Assembly (NCBI RefSeq): GCF_004402785.1
Contig: NZ_SOFP01000005.1
Span: forward strand, 30,158-94,157
Direction of reading: 5' to 3'
Origin: Cryobacterium algoritolerans
GTDB lineage: Bacteria > Actinomycetota > Actinomycetes > Actinomycetales > Microbacteriaceae
Length of the DNA: 64,000 nt
Shown: piece after piece, positions 1-8,476 of the stretch
How positions within the stretch are numbered: position 1 is the stretch's first letter
Layout: every line of letters starts with the position of its first letter
Notes under the pieces: generated by a model
Database searches by the model: none
What the model was told of the DNA's origin: nothing
What the model saw: the letters and a program-made list of their open reading frames with translations, nothing else
Made by a program: the position numbers and the translations under genes

Positions 1-422
1 CGGACGAACCGGGTGAGCACGCCGCGCCGCAGGTCGAGCTCCTGCCGGTAGTCCAGGACGTCGGGGCTGCCCGGCCGGAACCACTCGCCGCCGGCAATCC
101 GGAAGCCCAGCGGCAGCCAGTTCGGGGCGTTCACCATGTGCTCATCGTCGCGGGAATGCTCGCCCAGGTCGGTGTGCAGCGGATTGTAGACGCCGGCGAG
201 GTATGTGCCGGGGTAGTGCACGGCATCCGCGGCGCACTCCGGGGCCGCGCCGCGGGTTCCCCAATAGCCGTTTCCGAGCGTGCACAAGGCTTCGCGGCGA
301 CCCTCGGTCTCCGGGTCGAAGCCGTCGAAGCCGAGTAGCCAGGCCTCGTCGCCGTCTGCGCGGGCGCGGCCCTCGACGTCGGCCTCTCGCTCGGCGTCCG
401 CCCGGCTCGCCCTCGCGTCCAT
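1..422 (-). CDS. Glycoside hydrolase family 65 protein, N-terminal part (runs off the left edge)
   Basis: An open frame on the minus strand starts at an ATG at 422 and stays open to base 1, giving 140 residues. The reading LGNGYWGTRGAAPE at about residues 49-62, followed by HYPGTYLAGVYN and then NWLPLGFRI and LDYRQELDLRRGVLTR, matches the beta-sandwich N-terminal domain of family GH65 (maltose, trehalose and kojibiose phosphorylases and related hydrolases). These enzymes split alpha-glucosides, usually with phosphate, in the cytoplasm. The catalytic (alpha/alpha)6 barrel lies outside the window, so the substrate cannot be told. The first 25 residues are a charged, poorly conserved lead. The gene is divergent from the M18 peptidase, with only 60 bases between the starts. 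Confidence 0.85.
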   Translation of the reverse strand, partial: MDARASRADAEREADVEGRARADGDEAWLLGFDGFDPETEGRREALCTLGNGYWGTRGAAPECAADAVHYPGTYLAGVYNPLHTDLGEHSRDDEHMVNAPNWLPLGFRIAGGEWFRPGSPDVLDYRQELDLRRGVLTRFV

Positions 423-482
423 GCCCGTCCCTTCGCTCGAGGTGCGGCCACCGTGCCGGTCCGCGGGTGGTTGGATTGACCC

Positions 483-1796
483 ATGACCTCCACAGCACCC
501 ATGGACACAGCGGCCATGGACACAGCGGCCTCGACCACAGCGTACATCGACGACTTCGCCCGGTTCATCGCGGCGTCGCCGTCGTCCTACCATGCGGCGG
601 CGGAGGCAGCCCGCCGTCTGGACGAGGGTGGGTTCACCCGGCTCATCGAGTCAGCGGAGTGGCCGGTGGAGCCCGGTCGGCGTTATGTGGTGCGCGACGG
701 CGCCGTGGTCGCCTGGGTGCAGCCCGACGGCGCCGGGCCGACGACGCCGTTCCGGATCCTGGGTGCGCACACCGACTCGCCGGGTTTCACGCTCAAGCCC
801 AAGCCGACGGTCGGCTCCCACGGCTGGTTGCAGGCGGGCGTCGAGGTCTACGGCGGCCCGCTGCTGAACTCCTGGCTCGACCGCGAGCTGGAGCTCGCCG
901 GCCGCCTCGTCACCCGTGACGGCACCCCGCATCTCGTGCGCACCGGTCCGTTCCTGCGGATCCCGCAGCTCGCGATCCATCTCGACCGGAACGTGAACGC
1001 CGGTCTCACCCTCGACCGCCAGCGCCACCTGAGCCCGGTCTTCGGCGTCGGTGACCTCGCCCAGGCCGACCTGGTCGGGCACCTGGCCGGCCTGGCCGGG
1101 CTGGCAGGGGCGGATGTCGCCGGGTACGACCTACTCACCGCCGACACCCAGGCTCCGGCCCGGTTCGGCCAGGACCTGGCCCTGTTCGCCGCCGGACGGA
1201 TGGACAACCTGTCCTCCGTGCACGCCGGCCTCGTCGCCCTCCTGGCGGCCGGCGACTCCGCAGAGATCAGCGTGCTGGCAGCGTTCGACCACGAGGAACT
1301 CGGCTCCCAAACCCGCTCGGGGGCGAGCGGGCCGCTGCTCGACGACATCCTGACCCGGATCGGGGCCGGGCTCGGGGCATCCGTCAGCCAGCGGTTGCGG
1401 GCGTATGCCGACTCGTGGTGTGTGTCGGCGGATGCCGGCCACTCCGTGCATCCGAACTACCCGGAGAAGCACGACCCGGCAAACACCCCTCTTGCCGGGA
1501 GCGGGCCGCTGCTCAAGATCAACGGGACTCAGCGCTACGCCACGGATGCCGCCGGCGCCTCGCTCTGGGCCCGTACCTGTGCAGGGGCCGGGGTTGAGTA
1601 CCAGGAGTTCGTGTCGAACAATACGGTGCCGTGCGGCTCGACCATCGGTCCGCTGACGGCCACCAGGCTCGGTATCCGCACCGTGGACGTCGGCATCCCC
1701 CTCCTGTCGATGCATTCGGCTCGCGAGCTGTGCCACGTGAACGACCCGGTCGCCCTGTCGGCGGCGATCGGCGCGTTCTTCGCCCCCGCTGCCTAA
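483..1796 (+). CDS. M18 family aminopeptidase
   Basis: This 437-residue protein is a cytoplasmic metallo-aminopeptidase of family M18 (aspartyl aminopeptidase/ApeB type), which removes N-terminal residues from peptides with a two-metal centre. The family motifs are in order: LGAHTDSPGF (His96 and Asp98), RMDNLSSVHAGL, FDHEELGSQT (the Glu-Glu pair), HSVHPNYPEKHDP, and near the end SMHSARELCHVND carrying the last metal-binding His. Length fits the family (about 420-480). The start is ambiguous: in-frame ATGs lie at 483, 501 and 516 because of a 15-bp tandem duplication. There is no clear Shine-Dalgarno; TTGGAT six bases before 483 weakly suggests a leaderless start there. Confidence 0.92.
   Translation: MTSTAPMDTAAMDTAASTTAYIDDFARFIAASPSSYHAAAEAARRLDEGGFTRLIESAEWPVEPGRRYVVRDGAVVAWVQPDGAGPTTPFRILGAHTDSPGFTLKPKPTVGSHGWLQAGVEVYGGPLLNSWLDRELELAGRLVTRDGTPHLVRTGPFLRIPQLAIHLDRNVNAGLTLDRQRHLSPVFGVGDLAQADLVGHLAGLAGLAGADVAGYDLLTADTQAPARFGQDLALFAAGRMDNLSSVHAGLVALLAAGDSAEISVLAAFDHEELGSQTRSGASGPLLDDILTRIGAGLGASVSQRLRAYADSWCVSADAGHSVHPNYPEKHDPANTPLAGSGPLLKINGTQRYATDAAGASLWARTCAGAGVEYQEFVSNNTVPCGSTIGPLTATRLGIRTVDVGIPLLSMHSARELCHVNDPVALSAAIGAFFAPAA
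501..530 (+). repeat. Perfect 15-bp tandem duplication at the start of the aminopeptidase
   Basis: The 15-base unit atggacacagcggcc is present twice in a row and encodes MDTAA twice. Each copy supplies an in-frame ATG, so the gene has three candidate starts within 34 bases. This looks like a recent replication-slippage event in a non-conserved leader. Confidence 0.85.
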
Positions 1797-1830
1797 CCCG
1801 TTTCTCTCTGCCTCTCTGCCTCTCTGCCCG

Positions 1831-1915
1831 GTGGCTAACTCCGGCAATCCGCGAGGTCAGCCCGGTCAGCGGCCAGATTTCAGCCGGATGCCGAAGGATT
1901 GCAGGAGTTAGCCAC
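1831..1915. repeat. Long-armed imperfect palindrome between aminopeptidase and merR
   Basis: Bases 1831-1850 and 1896-1915 are inverted copies matching at 19 of 20 positions (gtggctaactccggcaatcc against its complement), separated by 45 bases. It lies between two plus-strand genes. It has no U-tract after the stem, so it is not a textbook terminator. Two other intergenic hairpins with long arms occur at 46773 and 59827. A short ctctctgc-type tandem repeat sits just upstream (about 1804-1828). Confidence 0.75.
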
Positions 1916-1935
1916 GCGGCAGGCGGAAGAAGTTA

Positions 1936-1965
1936 TAGACAGTGAAGCTATCCGTTAGTTACACT
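1936..1965 (+). promoter_or_regulatory. Promoter of merR, probably leaderless
   Basis: TAGACA at 1936-1941 (5 of 6 to TTGACA) and TACACT at 1960-1965 are 18 bases apart. The ATG at 1973 begins seven bases beyond the -10 box, where transcription would start, and no Shine-Dalgarno precedes it. A leaderless transcript is inferred. Confidence 0.55.
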
Positions 1966-1972
1966 ATCCATC

Positions 1973-2617
1973 ATGAAGATGGCTCAGCTCAGCGCGGAGA
2001 GTGATACCCCGGTCGCGACGATCAAGTTCTACCTGCGCGAGAACCTGCTCGCGGGCGGGGAACGCACCAGTCCCAACCAGGCCAGCTACAACACGGGACA
2101 CCTGCGGCGGATCCGTCTCGTGCGCGGGCTGATCGACGTCGGCGGGCTGAGCGTGGCGGCGGCCCGCCGGGTGATCGAGGCGATCGACTCCGAGCTGCCC
2201 CTGCCGGAGACGTTCGAGATCGCGCAGCGGTCGGTCTCGGACGAGCTGGACCCGACCGCCATCGACTCCAGCGCCCTCGCCAGGGTCGACGGGCTGATGG
2301 CCGGCTGGCACGTGTCGGCGAACAACCCGGGACGGCTGGCCGCAGCGAGCGTGCTCGAGACCTTTGATCAGATCGGGCACGTCGACCACCGTGGCTGGTT
2401 CGCCGGCTATGCCGCCGCGGCGCTGCTCGTTGCCGACGCCGATCTCGACGAGGTCGACGCCTTGCCCGACCGGGAGGCCAAGGCCGAAATGGTCGTGGTG
2501 GGCACGGTCCTCGGCGACGCCCTGTTCTCCGGGCTGCGCCGCGCCGCCCAGGAACACATCTCGTTGCTGCGCTACCCGTACCCGAACCACGAAATCACCG
2601 AACCGACCAAGGAGTGA
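1973..2617 (+). CDS. MerR family transcriptional regulator
   Basis: This 214-residue protein opens with a MerR-type winged helix: MAQLSAESDTPVATIKFYLR at residues 3-22, then the wing and YNTGHLRRIRLVRGLIDVGGLSV. MerR proteins bind as dimers between the -35 and -10 boxes of target promoters. The C-terminal part (about 80-214) is alpha-helical with no metal-binding Cys cluster, so the effector is unknown. A second ATG at 1979 is possible, but the promoter spacing favours 1973. The next gene, a membrane protein, follows directly with its Shine-Dalgarno inside the end of this gene, so the two are probably cotranscribed and the membrane protein may be the regulated target. Confidence 0.85.
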   Translation: MKMAQLSAESDTPVATIKFYLRENLLAGGERTSPNQASYNTGHLRRIRLVRGLIDVGGLSVAAARRVIEAIDSELPLPETFEIAQRSVSDELDPTAIDSSALARVDGLMAGWHVSANNPGRLAAASVLETFDQIGHVDHRGWFAGYAAAALLVADADLDEVDALPDREAKAEMVVVGTVLGDALFSGLRRAAQEHISLLRYPYPNHEITEPTKE

Positions 2618-2619
2618 GA

Positions 2620-3627
2620 ATGTCCGTTCCGTCGTCCAACCTGTCCAACCTGTCTTGGCCGGGTCCCCGCGCCGTCACCTGGCACCGCCCGCTGCTCTGG
2701 CTGGCCGTGGCAATGGCCGGGGTCACCGTGATCGGCGCCGTCGGCCTCCTCGTCGACCCGCGCATCCTCACCGGCGCGCCGCTCTGGGCGAAGCCGCTCA
2801 AGTTCGCGATCTCGATCCTGGTCTATTCGCTCACGCTGTCTTGGCTGCTGGGCATGCTGCGGCGCGGACGACGCCTCGCCTGGTGGGCCGGAACGATCAC
2901 CGCCGTTTTCCTGGTCGTGGAGATGATCGTCATCGTCGGTGCCGCAGCGGCCGGCTTGACCAGCCATTTCAATGTGACGACCCCGTTCCATGCCGCGCTG
3001 TGGAGCATGATGGCCGTGTCGATCGTGATCGTCTGGGCGAGCGCGCTGCTCGTTGCGGTGCTGCTCTTCCGCGCCGACCTCGGCGATCCGGCCCGGTCGC
3101 TCGCCATCCGGGCAGGCGCCCTGGTCGCCGTGGCCGGGATGGGGCTCGCGTTCCTGATGACCGGGCCGACGGCGGCGCAGCTCGAGCGATTCCAGGGCAT
3201 CGCCGGCGCCCACACAGTCGGCGTGCCCGACGGCGGCCAGGGGCTCCCTCTGCTCGGCTGGAGCACCGTGGCCGGGGACCTGCGCATCCCGCACTTCGTC
3301 GGGATGCACGCCCTGCAGCTCATTCCGCTGGCGGCGCTCCTGCTCGAACTCCTGGCCGGGCGCATCCCGGCGCTCACCGAGCCGCGCACCCGGTTCCGCC
3401 TGCTCTGGGTGGTGATCGGCCTCTATCTCGGGGTGCTGGCGCTCCTGACCGGCCAGGCGCTCGCCGGGCAGTCGATCGTGCGGCCCGACCTTCTCGTCAC
3501 CGGGGTCGCCGCCGCGCTGCTGTCGGGGGCCGTGGTTGCCTCCGCCGGCATCCTCCTGACCGGGTCCCGGAACCGCGGGACGGCCGTGCAGCCGCAGGTC
3601 GTGGGACGCCGCACCCAGAACGGCTAG
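2620..3627 (+). CDS. Polytopic membrane protein of unknown function
   Basis: The ATG at 2620 is chosen because AAGGAG lies at 2609-2614, five bases upstream; a GTG at 2614 overlaps the merR stop but lacks a ribosome site. The protein has 335 residues and about eight or nine hydrophobic segments covering most of its length, for example WLAVAMAGVTVIGAVGLLVD near residue 30 and LLWVVIGLYLGVLALLTGQA near 265. I see no catalytic motif. A loop with LTGAPLWAKPLKFAIS lies between the first two segments. It is translationally linked to the MerR regulator and ends tail-to-tail with the DUF2236 gene, with four bases of overlap. No function is proposed. Confidence 0.75.
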   Translation: MSVPSSNLSNLSWPGPRAVTWHRPLLWLAVAMAGVTVIGAVGLLVDPRILTGAPLWAKPLKFAISILVYSLTLSWLLGMLRRGRRLAWWAGTITAVFLVVEMIVIVGAAAAGLTSHFNVTTPFHAALWSMMAVSIVIVWASALLVAVLLFRADLGDPARSLAIRAGALVAVAGMGLAFLMTGPTAAQLERFQGIAGAHTVGVPDGGQGLPLLGWSTVAGDLRIPHFVGMHALQLIPLAALLLELLAGRIPALTEPRTRFRLLWVVIGLYLGVLALLTGQALAGQSIVRPDLLVTGVAAALLSGAVVASAGILLTGSRNRGTAVQPQVVGRRTQNG

Positions 3628-4520
3628 GCGGAGGCGGCGAGCCGGGCGATCCGGGCCCGGGCTGCGTCCTCGGAGGTTGAAGACCGGCCGAGCAGGAACC
3701 GCACCATGCCGAGCACGGTGCCGGTGCCCCAGACCACCGGGAGCATCGAGCGCCGCACACCGAGCAGGTCGCGGTACTCGCGGGGGATCGAGGCAACGGC
3801 GCCGGCGAACATGATCCGGTAGAAGGGCATCATCGCGGGTCGGAGCGGGGGATTACGGATGAAGCGCACCGCCTCGGCGACGCGTTCGTCACTCTTGAGG
3901 GTGCCGGCATCCCGGAACGCGTCGAGTTGCCGCTGCAACTCCTGGCTCGACCTGGGCGGGTTGCGCACACCGACGAGCTCGCCAGCCTTGGCCCACTCGC
4001 AGACGTAGCCGTCCGCGCCGCCGGGGATCGGTCCGCCCCAGATGGTGTGCGACTGGAGGAACGCGTCAGTGAAAACGATGTGCACCCAGGCCAGCAGGTC
4101 GGGGTCGCCGGCCGCATACGGGCGCTCGATGCCCTGGGCGTCGCGGTAGGTTCCCGTGACCCGGTCGTGGAACCGCCCCACTCGCGAAGACTCGAGTTCG
4201 GCCAGCGCGGTGTCGCCGAATGTGACCGTGACGAGCCACTGGATGGTGCCGGAGAGCCGGCCGAGCGGGTCCTCCTTGTACCGTGACCAGTCGTGCACAC
4301 CGGCCATGGCGCCCGGGTGCAGGGTCTGCATGAGCAGGGCACGGATGCCGGCCACCATCGTCGCCGTCCCACCGTGCACGGCCCAGGCCGCGGAGCCGGG
4401 ACCGAAAAAGCCGACGTCGTCGCCGAGTTCGATCTTCTCGACCCACTGCGGCCTGCCCTCACCGTTGCCGGAAAACGTCACCAGGAGATGTGACCGCCAG
4501 CTGTCCACGAACCTTCCCAT
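3624..4520 (-). CDS. DUF2236 / MpaB-type oxygenase family protein
   Basis: This 298-residue soluble protein belongs to the DUF2236 family, which includes the mycophenolate-pathway oxygenase MpaB and latex-clearing protein Lcp, haem-dependent oxygenases. Typical segments are visible: VHGGTATMVAGIRALLMQTL followed by HPGAMAGVHD (about residues 49-78), GRLSGTIQWLVTVTFGD, and LLAWVHIVFTDAFLQSH (about 145-160), which carry the His residues conserved in the family. Bacterial members are mostly uncharacterised, so the substrate is unknown. The stop overlaps that of the convergent membrane protein gene by four bases. The ATG at 4520 has no Shine-Dalgarno but has TAGCCT six bases upstream. Confidence 0.85.
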   Translation of the reverse strand: MGRFVDSWRSHLLVTFSGNGEGRPQWVEKIELGDDVGFFGPGSAAWAVHGGTATMVAGIRALLMQTLHPGAMAGVHDWSRYKEDPLGRLSGTIQWLVTVTFGDTALAELESSRVGRFHDRVTGTYRDAQGIERPYAAGDPDLLAWVHIVFTDAFLQSHTIWGGPIPGGADGYVCEWAKAGELVGVRNPPRSSQELQRQLDAFRDAGTLKSDERVAEAVRFIRNPPLRPAMMPFYRIMFAGAVASIPREYRDLLGVRRSMLPVVWGTGTVLGMVRFLLGRSSTSEDAARARIARLAASA

Positions 4521-4526
4521 GCACAG

Positions 4527-4532
4527 AGGCTA
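4527..4532 (-). promoter_or_regulatory. -10-like box of the DUF2236 gene (leaderless spacing)
   Basis: On the minus strand TAGCCT is followed by exactly six bases and then the ATG at 4520. No good -35 box is visible. It is called on the recurrence of the same spacing at other genes in the window. Confidence 0.35.
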
Positions 4533-4638
4533 ACCCGGGCTGGCTGGGCATCGGCCCGGAACCCGGCCGGTGCCGGAGTACAACAGCAGAGACGGGTCAT
4601 CGTCGGGGTCGTGGTCGACGCCGTGGCGCCGGTCGCGC

Positions 4639-6318
4639 TCAGTCGAACTCGGCCACGCGGAGGCTGAGCCACAGGACGAGGGTGTCGTCCGGGTTGCCGA
4701 GGTCGACGCCGAACAGCTCGCGGGCCCGGCGAAGCCGATACCGGAGCGTGTTCTGGTGCACCGAGAGCAGGCCGGCCGTCACGGCGGAATCCCGGGAACA
4801 GTCGAGGTACGTGCGCAGTGTGTGCGCGTATTCCGTGCCCGTGCCGGCATCGAATTCGAGGATGCGCCCGGCCACGGGCGAGACCAGCCTCGGCGTGTCC
4901 CGGAAGACCTGGGCCAGCTCCAGCAGAGTCAACTGGCTGCGGGCATCCCGCGCGCTCGCCACCCGGTCGGTGCCGGGCCGGCCGACGACCAGGAGCAGCA
5001 CCAGGTCGGCGTCGTGGCGCGACCGGGCGATGCCGCCCAGGGTGGGCACCGGTGATCCGACCGAGGCACGTACCGTGATCCCGAACGCGGATCCGGCCCG
5101 CGCCACCACCCGCTCGGCCACCGCCTCGACGCCGGCCGATGCGGACCCGGCCTGCCCGCCGAACAGCGCGTAGACCGTGCTGCCGATGACGACACATTCC
5201 GAGCCCGACTGGTGAGCCTCGCACTGGATGGCGATCAGGTCGATCAGCCGCAACAGGCGGATCTCGTCACCGGCCCCGGCGAGTTCCGGCTGGAAGGCGA
5301 CCACCACGAACGGTCCGGCCGGGTCGAGGCCGAGCTGGGTGGCCAGGAGGCGCGAGTCGTCGCCGCCCTCGAGCAGGCGCCGCAGAAGTTCGGCGCGCTG
5401 CTGGCGTGCCAGGTCGGCCGTGCTCCGGGCTCGGAGAAGATGCAGGGCGGCCATGTCGGCGGCGCGTTCCAACGCTCGCTCGGCATCCGCGTCCAGGTCG
5501 CCGGCCGCGTCGACGACCCAGATCGACCCGAGCGGCTGCGCGCCGGCGCGAACGGCGACGGCGAGACGGTCAAGGCCCGGCGCGAGCCCCGGCACCCGCA
5601 CGGCGCCGGGTGTGCGGAACACACTCGCGTACTGGGCCGCGTTCTCCGGCAGGTCCGGCACCCGGCGGCCGAGGATCCCCTCGCGCCGGTCGGCGTCGAT
5701 GATCTGCCCAGGCACGGTCGAGTAGGCCAGGATATGAGTCTGGAGGTCTTCGATCGCGGTGGCACCGCCGATCATCGCGGCGATCGCGTTCGCCAGCGCG
5801 AACAGGTCGCCCACCGGGGTCGCCGACAGGGAGCTGTCGGCTTCGCTCGCACTGGTCAGAGCGGAGTTGACCAGGGCGTCCACCTGGCGCCAGTCGAGTT
5901 CGTCGTCCACCACCAATAGGGCCATGCCCTCGGCGTCCGCCACGGCCGCGAGGGTGTCAACGCCCAGGCCGAGCGACTTCACGATGACCGCGCCGAACCC
6001 CCGGCGGGCGGCGTCGCGCACGATCTGGGGCGAGTCGGCGTCGGTTGGGTGCACCCCGATACCCAGCAGGATGCCGCCGCGGGGGCCGCGCGAGACGCTC
6101 AACCGGTCGAACAGGGTCGGGCTGGTCAGGGGCAACCGGAGCGCATTCGCCCGGGACGCCAGCCGCAGCCCCGACCCGTCGAGCACCGCCAGCAGCTCGG
6201 CGACACCGATGCCGCCCGCCGGGGAATCCAGGGCGTCGGCCGGCGCGTCGGCCGGGGTGTCGGCGGGCGCGTCGGCCTCGGCCTCAGCCGTGGCGTGCGG
6301 TGTCCGGGATGGTCGCAT
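4639..6318 (-). CDS. PucR family transcriptional regulator
   Basis: This 559-residue regulator carries an N-terminal PucR-type sensor region (LTSPTLFDRLSVSRGPRGG at about residues 57-75, and VADAEGMALLVVDDELDWRQ), a central GGDEF-like/CdaR middle domain and a C-terminal HTH_30: SVHQNTLRYRLRRARELFGV just before the end. The family controls catabolism of purines, amino acids and similar nitrogen sources. The frame is open upstream to 6618, but the ATG at 6318 is preferred because the upstream part would overlap the divergent acetyltransferase gene and reads as non-conserved. After the start comes an Ala/Asp/Pro-rich low-complexity stretch (residues 10-30). It faces the acetyltransferase/racemase/ABC operon, its likely target. 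TACGGT seven bases before the ATG, with TTGTCG 18 bases further up, could be its promoter. Confidence 0.88.
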   Translation of the reverse strand: MRPSRTPHATAEAEADAPADTPADAPADALDSPAGGIGVAELLAVLDGSGLRLASRANALRLPLTSPTLFDRLSVSRGPRGGILLGIGVHPTDADSPQIVRDAARRGFGAVIVKSLGLGVDTLAAVADAEGMALLVVDDELDWRQVDALVNSALTSASEADSSLSATPVGDLFALANAIAAMIGGATAIEDLQTHILAYSTVPGQIIDADRREGILGRRVPDLPENAAQYASVFRTPGAVRVPGLAPGLDRLAVAVRAGAQPLGSIWVVDAAGDLDADAERALERAADMAALHLLRARSTADLARQQRAELLRRLLEGGDDSRLLATQLGLDPAGPFVVVAFQPELAGAGDEIRLLRLIDLIAIQCEAHQSGSECVVIGSTVYALFGGQAGSASAGVEAVAERVVARAGSAFGITVRASVGSPVPTLGGIARSRHDADLVLLLVVGRPGTDRVASARDARSQLTLLELAQVFRDTPRLVSPVAGRILEFDAGTGTEYAHTLRTYLDCSRDSAVTAGLLSVHQNTLRYRLRRARELFGVDLGNPDDTLVLWLSLRVAEFD

Positions 6319-6338
6319 ATCGATCACCGTAGTAGACG

Positions 6339-6356
6339 ATTGTGCCGTACGACAAT
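6339..6356. promoter_or_regulatory. Candidate operator between pucR and the racemase operon
   Basis: ATTGT and ACAAT form an inverted repeat separated by eight bases (attgtgccgtacgacaat). It lies in the divergent region, over the presumed -35 of the PucR gene, a typical place for an autoregulatory and operon-controlling site. This is inferred from position and symmetry only. Confidence 0.4.
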
Positions 6357-6421
6357 GAAAGAACCCGTTCTTCATGCTGCACGACGACGACACGGGCGTT
6401 CCCGGTGGCCACACTGGAACA

Positions 6422-7288
6422 ATGTTGCAGAGTCTCGAAGCCAGCCCCGTCGTCCGCCAGGCGCTGGGCGCCGAGGCACGTGCCGCGGCGCTCGCCGGGG
6501 TGCGGGTGGTCGACGAGTCCGAGCTGGGGCGCCTCCGTGAGGTCGAGGCCCTGCTGGTCACGGTGTGGGGCACCGCGCAGCACAGCGCCCCGATCCCGAC
6601 CGACCTGCTGCGGAGCATCAGTCATGCCGGGTGCAACGTCACGGCGGCGTACACCGACGGAGGTGTGCTCTGTGGCGCCGCCGTGGCGATCGTGTCGCCG
6701 GGTGCCGCCGGGATGTACTCGCTCATCGCCGGGGTCCTGCCGGGCCTGGGCGACGCCGGCGTCGGTTTCGCGCTCAAGCAGCACCAGAGGGCCTGGGCGC
6801 TCGCCCGCGGAATCGACACGATGACCTGGACCTTCGACCCGCTCGTGAGCAGGAACGCCCGGTTCAACCTGACGAAACTGGGCGCGCATGCGGAGGACTA
6901 CCTCGAGGACTTCTACGGCCCCATGGCGGATGAGATCAACGCGAACGACGAGAGCGACCGGCTCGTGGCGATCTGGCCCCTGACGAGCACGGAGTCGGTC
7001 GCCTGCAGCGAGGGCTTCCCCGTCGTCACGGAACTGCCGGCCATCACCCCGGACCAGGTGCGCGGCACGGGCCCGGACGGCCACCCCAACACGGTCGAGG
7101 CTGCCGGGTCGACCTGGTGCCGCGTGCCGACCGACATCGTCGCGCTCCGGGTCGGGGACCCCGACGAGGCCGACGCCTGGCGGGCCGCAACCCGAACACT
7201 GCTCACAACGGCATTCGCCTCAGGGCTCGCCGCTCACGGGGTCACCCGATCCGGCTGGTACCGGCTCGCAACCAAGGGACAGCAATGA
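6422..7288 (+). CDS. GNAT superfamily acetyltransferase (COG3375-like)
   Basis: This 288-residue protein resembles the COG3375 group of predicted GNAT acetyltransferases. It shows ESELGRLREVEALLVTVWG at the N-terminus, a GAAVAIVSPGAAGMYSLIAG core strand pair, GVGFALKQHQRAWALARG (acetyl-CoA-binding loop region), and DTMTWTFDPLVSRNARFNL followed by KLGAHAEDYLEDFYGPM, which are hallmarks of the group. An in-frame ATG at 6374 would add 16 residues of unconserved sequence; the start at 6422 is preferred from where the similarity begins. The stop overlaps the ATG of the racemase-like gene (ATGA), so translation is coupled. In this setting it may acylate or deacylate amino-acid substrates, which is inference. 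Confidence 0.75.
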   Translation: MLQSLEASPVVRQALGAEARAAALAGVRVVDESELGRLREVEALLVTVWGTAQHSAPIPTDLLRSISHAGCNVTAAYTDGGVLCGAAVAIVSPGAAGMYSLIAGVLPGLGDAGVGFALKQHQRAWALARGIDTMTWTFDPLVSRNARFNLTKLGAHAEDYLEDFYGPMADEINANDESDRLVAIWPLTSTESVACSEGFPVVTELPAITPDQVRGTGPDGHPNTVEAAGSTWCRVPTDIVALRVGDPDEADAWRAATRTLLTTAFASGLAAHGVTRSGWYRLATKGQQ

Positions 7289-8394
7289 GAATCGAAAACA
7301 TCGAACTGCGCCGAGTCACGCTCCCGCTGGTGAGCCCGTTCCGCACGTCGTTCGGTACGGCGACGGAACGCGAGACCACCCTCGTGCGGGTCAGCACCGC
7401 CAACGCGGAGGGCTGGGCGGAATGCGCCGCCGAACCTGACCCGCTCTACAGTTCCGAGTTCCTCGACGGGGCCGACCTGGTCATCCGTGACCACCTCGTG
7501 CCGCGGCTGCAGGCGCTCGGCGATGCGCTCACCGCCGAACACGTCGCCACCGCACTCGCCCCGGTCAAGGGACACCCGATGTCCAAGGCTGTGCTCGAGA
7601 CGGCCGTTCTCGACGCCCAGCTCAAGGAGACCGGAGTGTCTTTCGGCCGGTACCTCGGCGCCGTGCACGACACGGTGCCGGCCGGTGTCTCGGTGGGCAT
7701 CATGGATTCGTTGGACGAACTGCTCGACGCGGTCGCCGGTTACCTCGCCGAGGGTTACCTGCGGATCAAGCTGAAGATCGAACCGGGCTGGGACCTTTTG
7801 CCCGTTCGCGCCGTGCGTGAGCGCTTCGGCGACGAGATTCTGTTACAGGTCGACGCCAACACCGCCTACAGCCTCGCGGATGCCCGACACCTCGCCCGCC
7901 TCGACCCCTTCGACCTGCTCCTGATGGAACAGCCGCTGAAGGAGGACGATATCCTCGGCCACGCCGCCCTCGCCCGGCTGATCAGGACCCCCATCTGCCT
8001 CGACGAATCGATCGAGTCCGCCCGCGACGCGGCGGCCGCGATCACTCTCGGCGCGTGCAGCATCATCAACGTGAAGCCGGCCCGGGTCGGCGGCTACCTC
8101 GAGGCCAGGCGCATCCACGACGTCGCGGCGGCCCACGGGGTACCGGTCTGGTGCGGCGGCATGCTCGAAACAGGCATCGGGCGGGCCGCGAACGTCGCAC
8201 TCGCCGGCCTGCCGAACTTCGTGTTGCCGGGGGACACCTCCGCCTCCAACCGCTACTACGCGCAGGACCTCACCGCCCCGTTCGTGCTCGAGGACGGTCA
8301 CCTGCGGGTGCCCACCGGCCCCGGCATCGGCGTCGACGTTCTCCCCGACGTGCTCGCCGACGTCACGACCGCCAGGACCGACATCCGGTTCTAG
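7285..8394 (+). CDS. Enolase-superfamily racemase / o-succinylbenzoate synthase-like protein (NAAAR type)
   Basis: The 369-residue product is a member of the muconate-lactonizing subgroup of the enolase superfamily, closest in pattern to the OSBS/N-acylamino-acid racemase group. The catalytic signature is complete: LRIKLKIEPGWD (KxK, second Lys the base), LLQVDANTAYS (Asp metal ligand), LLLMEQPL (Glu), ICLDESI (Asp-Glu) and NVKPARVGGYLEA (Lys on the other face). Such enzymes bind Mg2+ and either dehydrate SHCHC to o-succinylbenzoate or racemise N-acylamino acids. The context (acetyltransferase upstream, amino-acid ABC transporter downstream, no men genes) favours N-acylamino-acid racemisation over menaquinone synthesis. 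The ATG at 7285 is chosen from the overlap with the previous gene and from the MRIENIELRRVTLPL start typical of the family. Confidence 0.85.
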   Translation: MRIENIELRRVTLPLVSPFRTSFGTATERETTLVRVSTANAEGWAECAAEPDPLYSSEFLDGADLVIRDHLVPRLQALGDALTAEHVATALAPVKGHPMSKAVLETAVLDAQLKETGVSFGRYLGAVHDTVPAGVSVGIMDSLDELLDAVAGYLAEGYLRIKLKIEPGWDLLPVRAVRERFGDEILLQVDANTAYSLADARHLARLDPFDLLLMEQPLKEDDILGHAALARLIRTPICLDESIESARDAAAAITLGACSIINVKPARVGGYLEARRIHDVAAAHGVPVWCGGMLETGIGRAANVALAGLPNFVLPGDTSASNRYYAQDLTAPFVLEDGHLRVPTGPGIGVDVLPDVLADVTTARTDIRF

Positions 8395-8476
8395 CAGGTC
8401 GGCCGGTTCGCCACCCAACTGCTTCACCCGCATCAGTTTCGCCCTACCCCGCGCCACCCCAGTCAGGAGAGCACGA

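Noticed and set aside
7285..8394. Naming the enolase-family gene menC
   Set aside because: The motifs do not separate OSBS from N-acylamino-acid racemase, and the context is an amino-acid transporter with no menaquinone genes.
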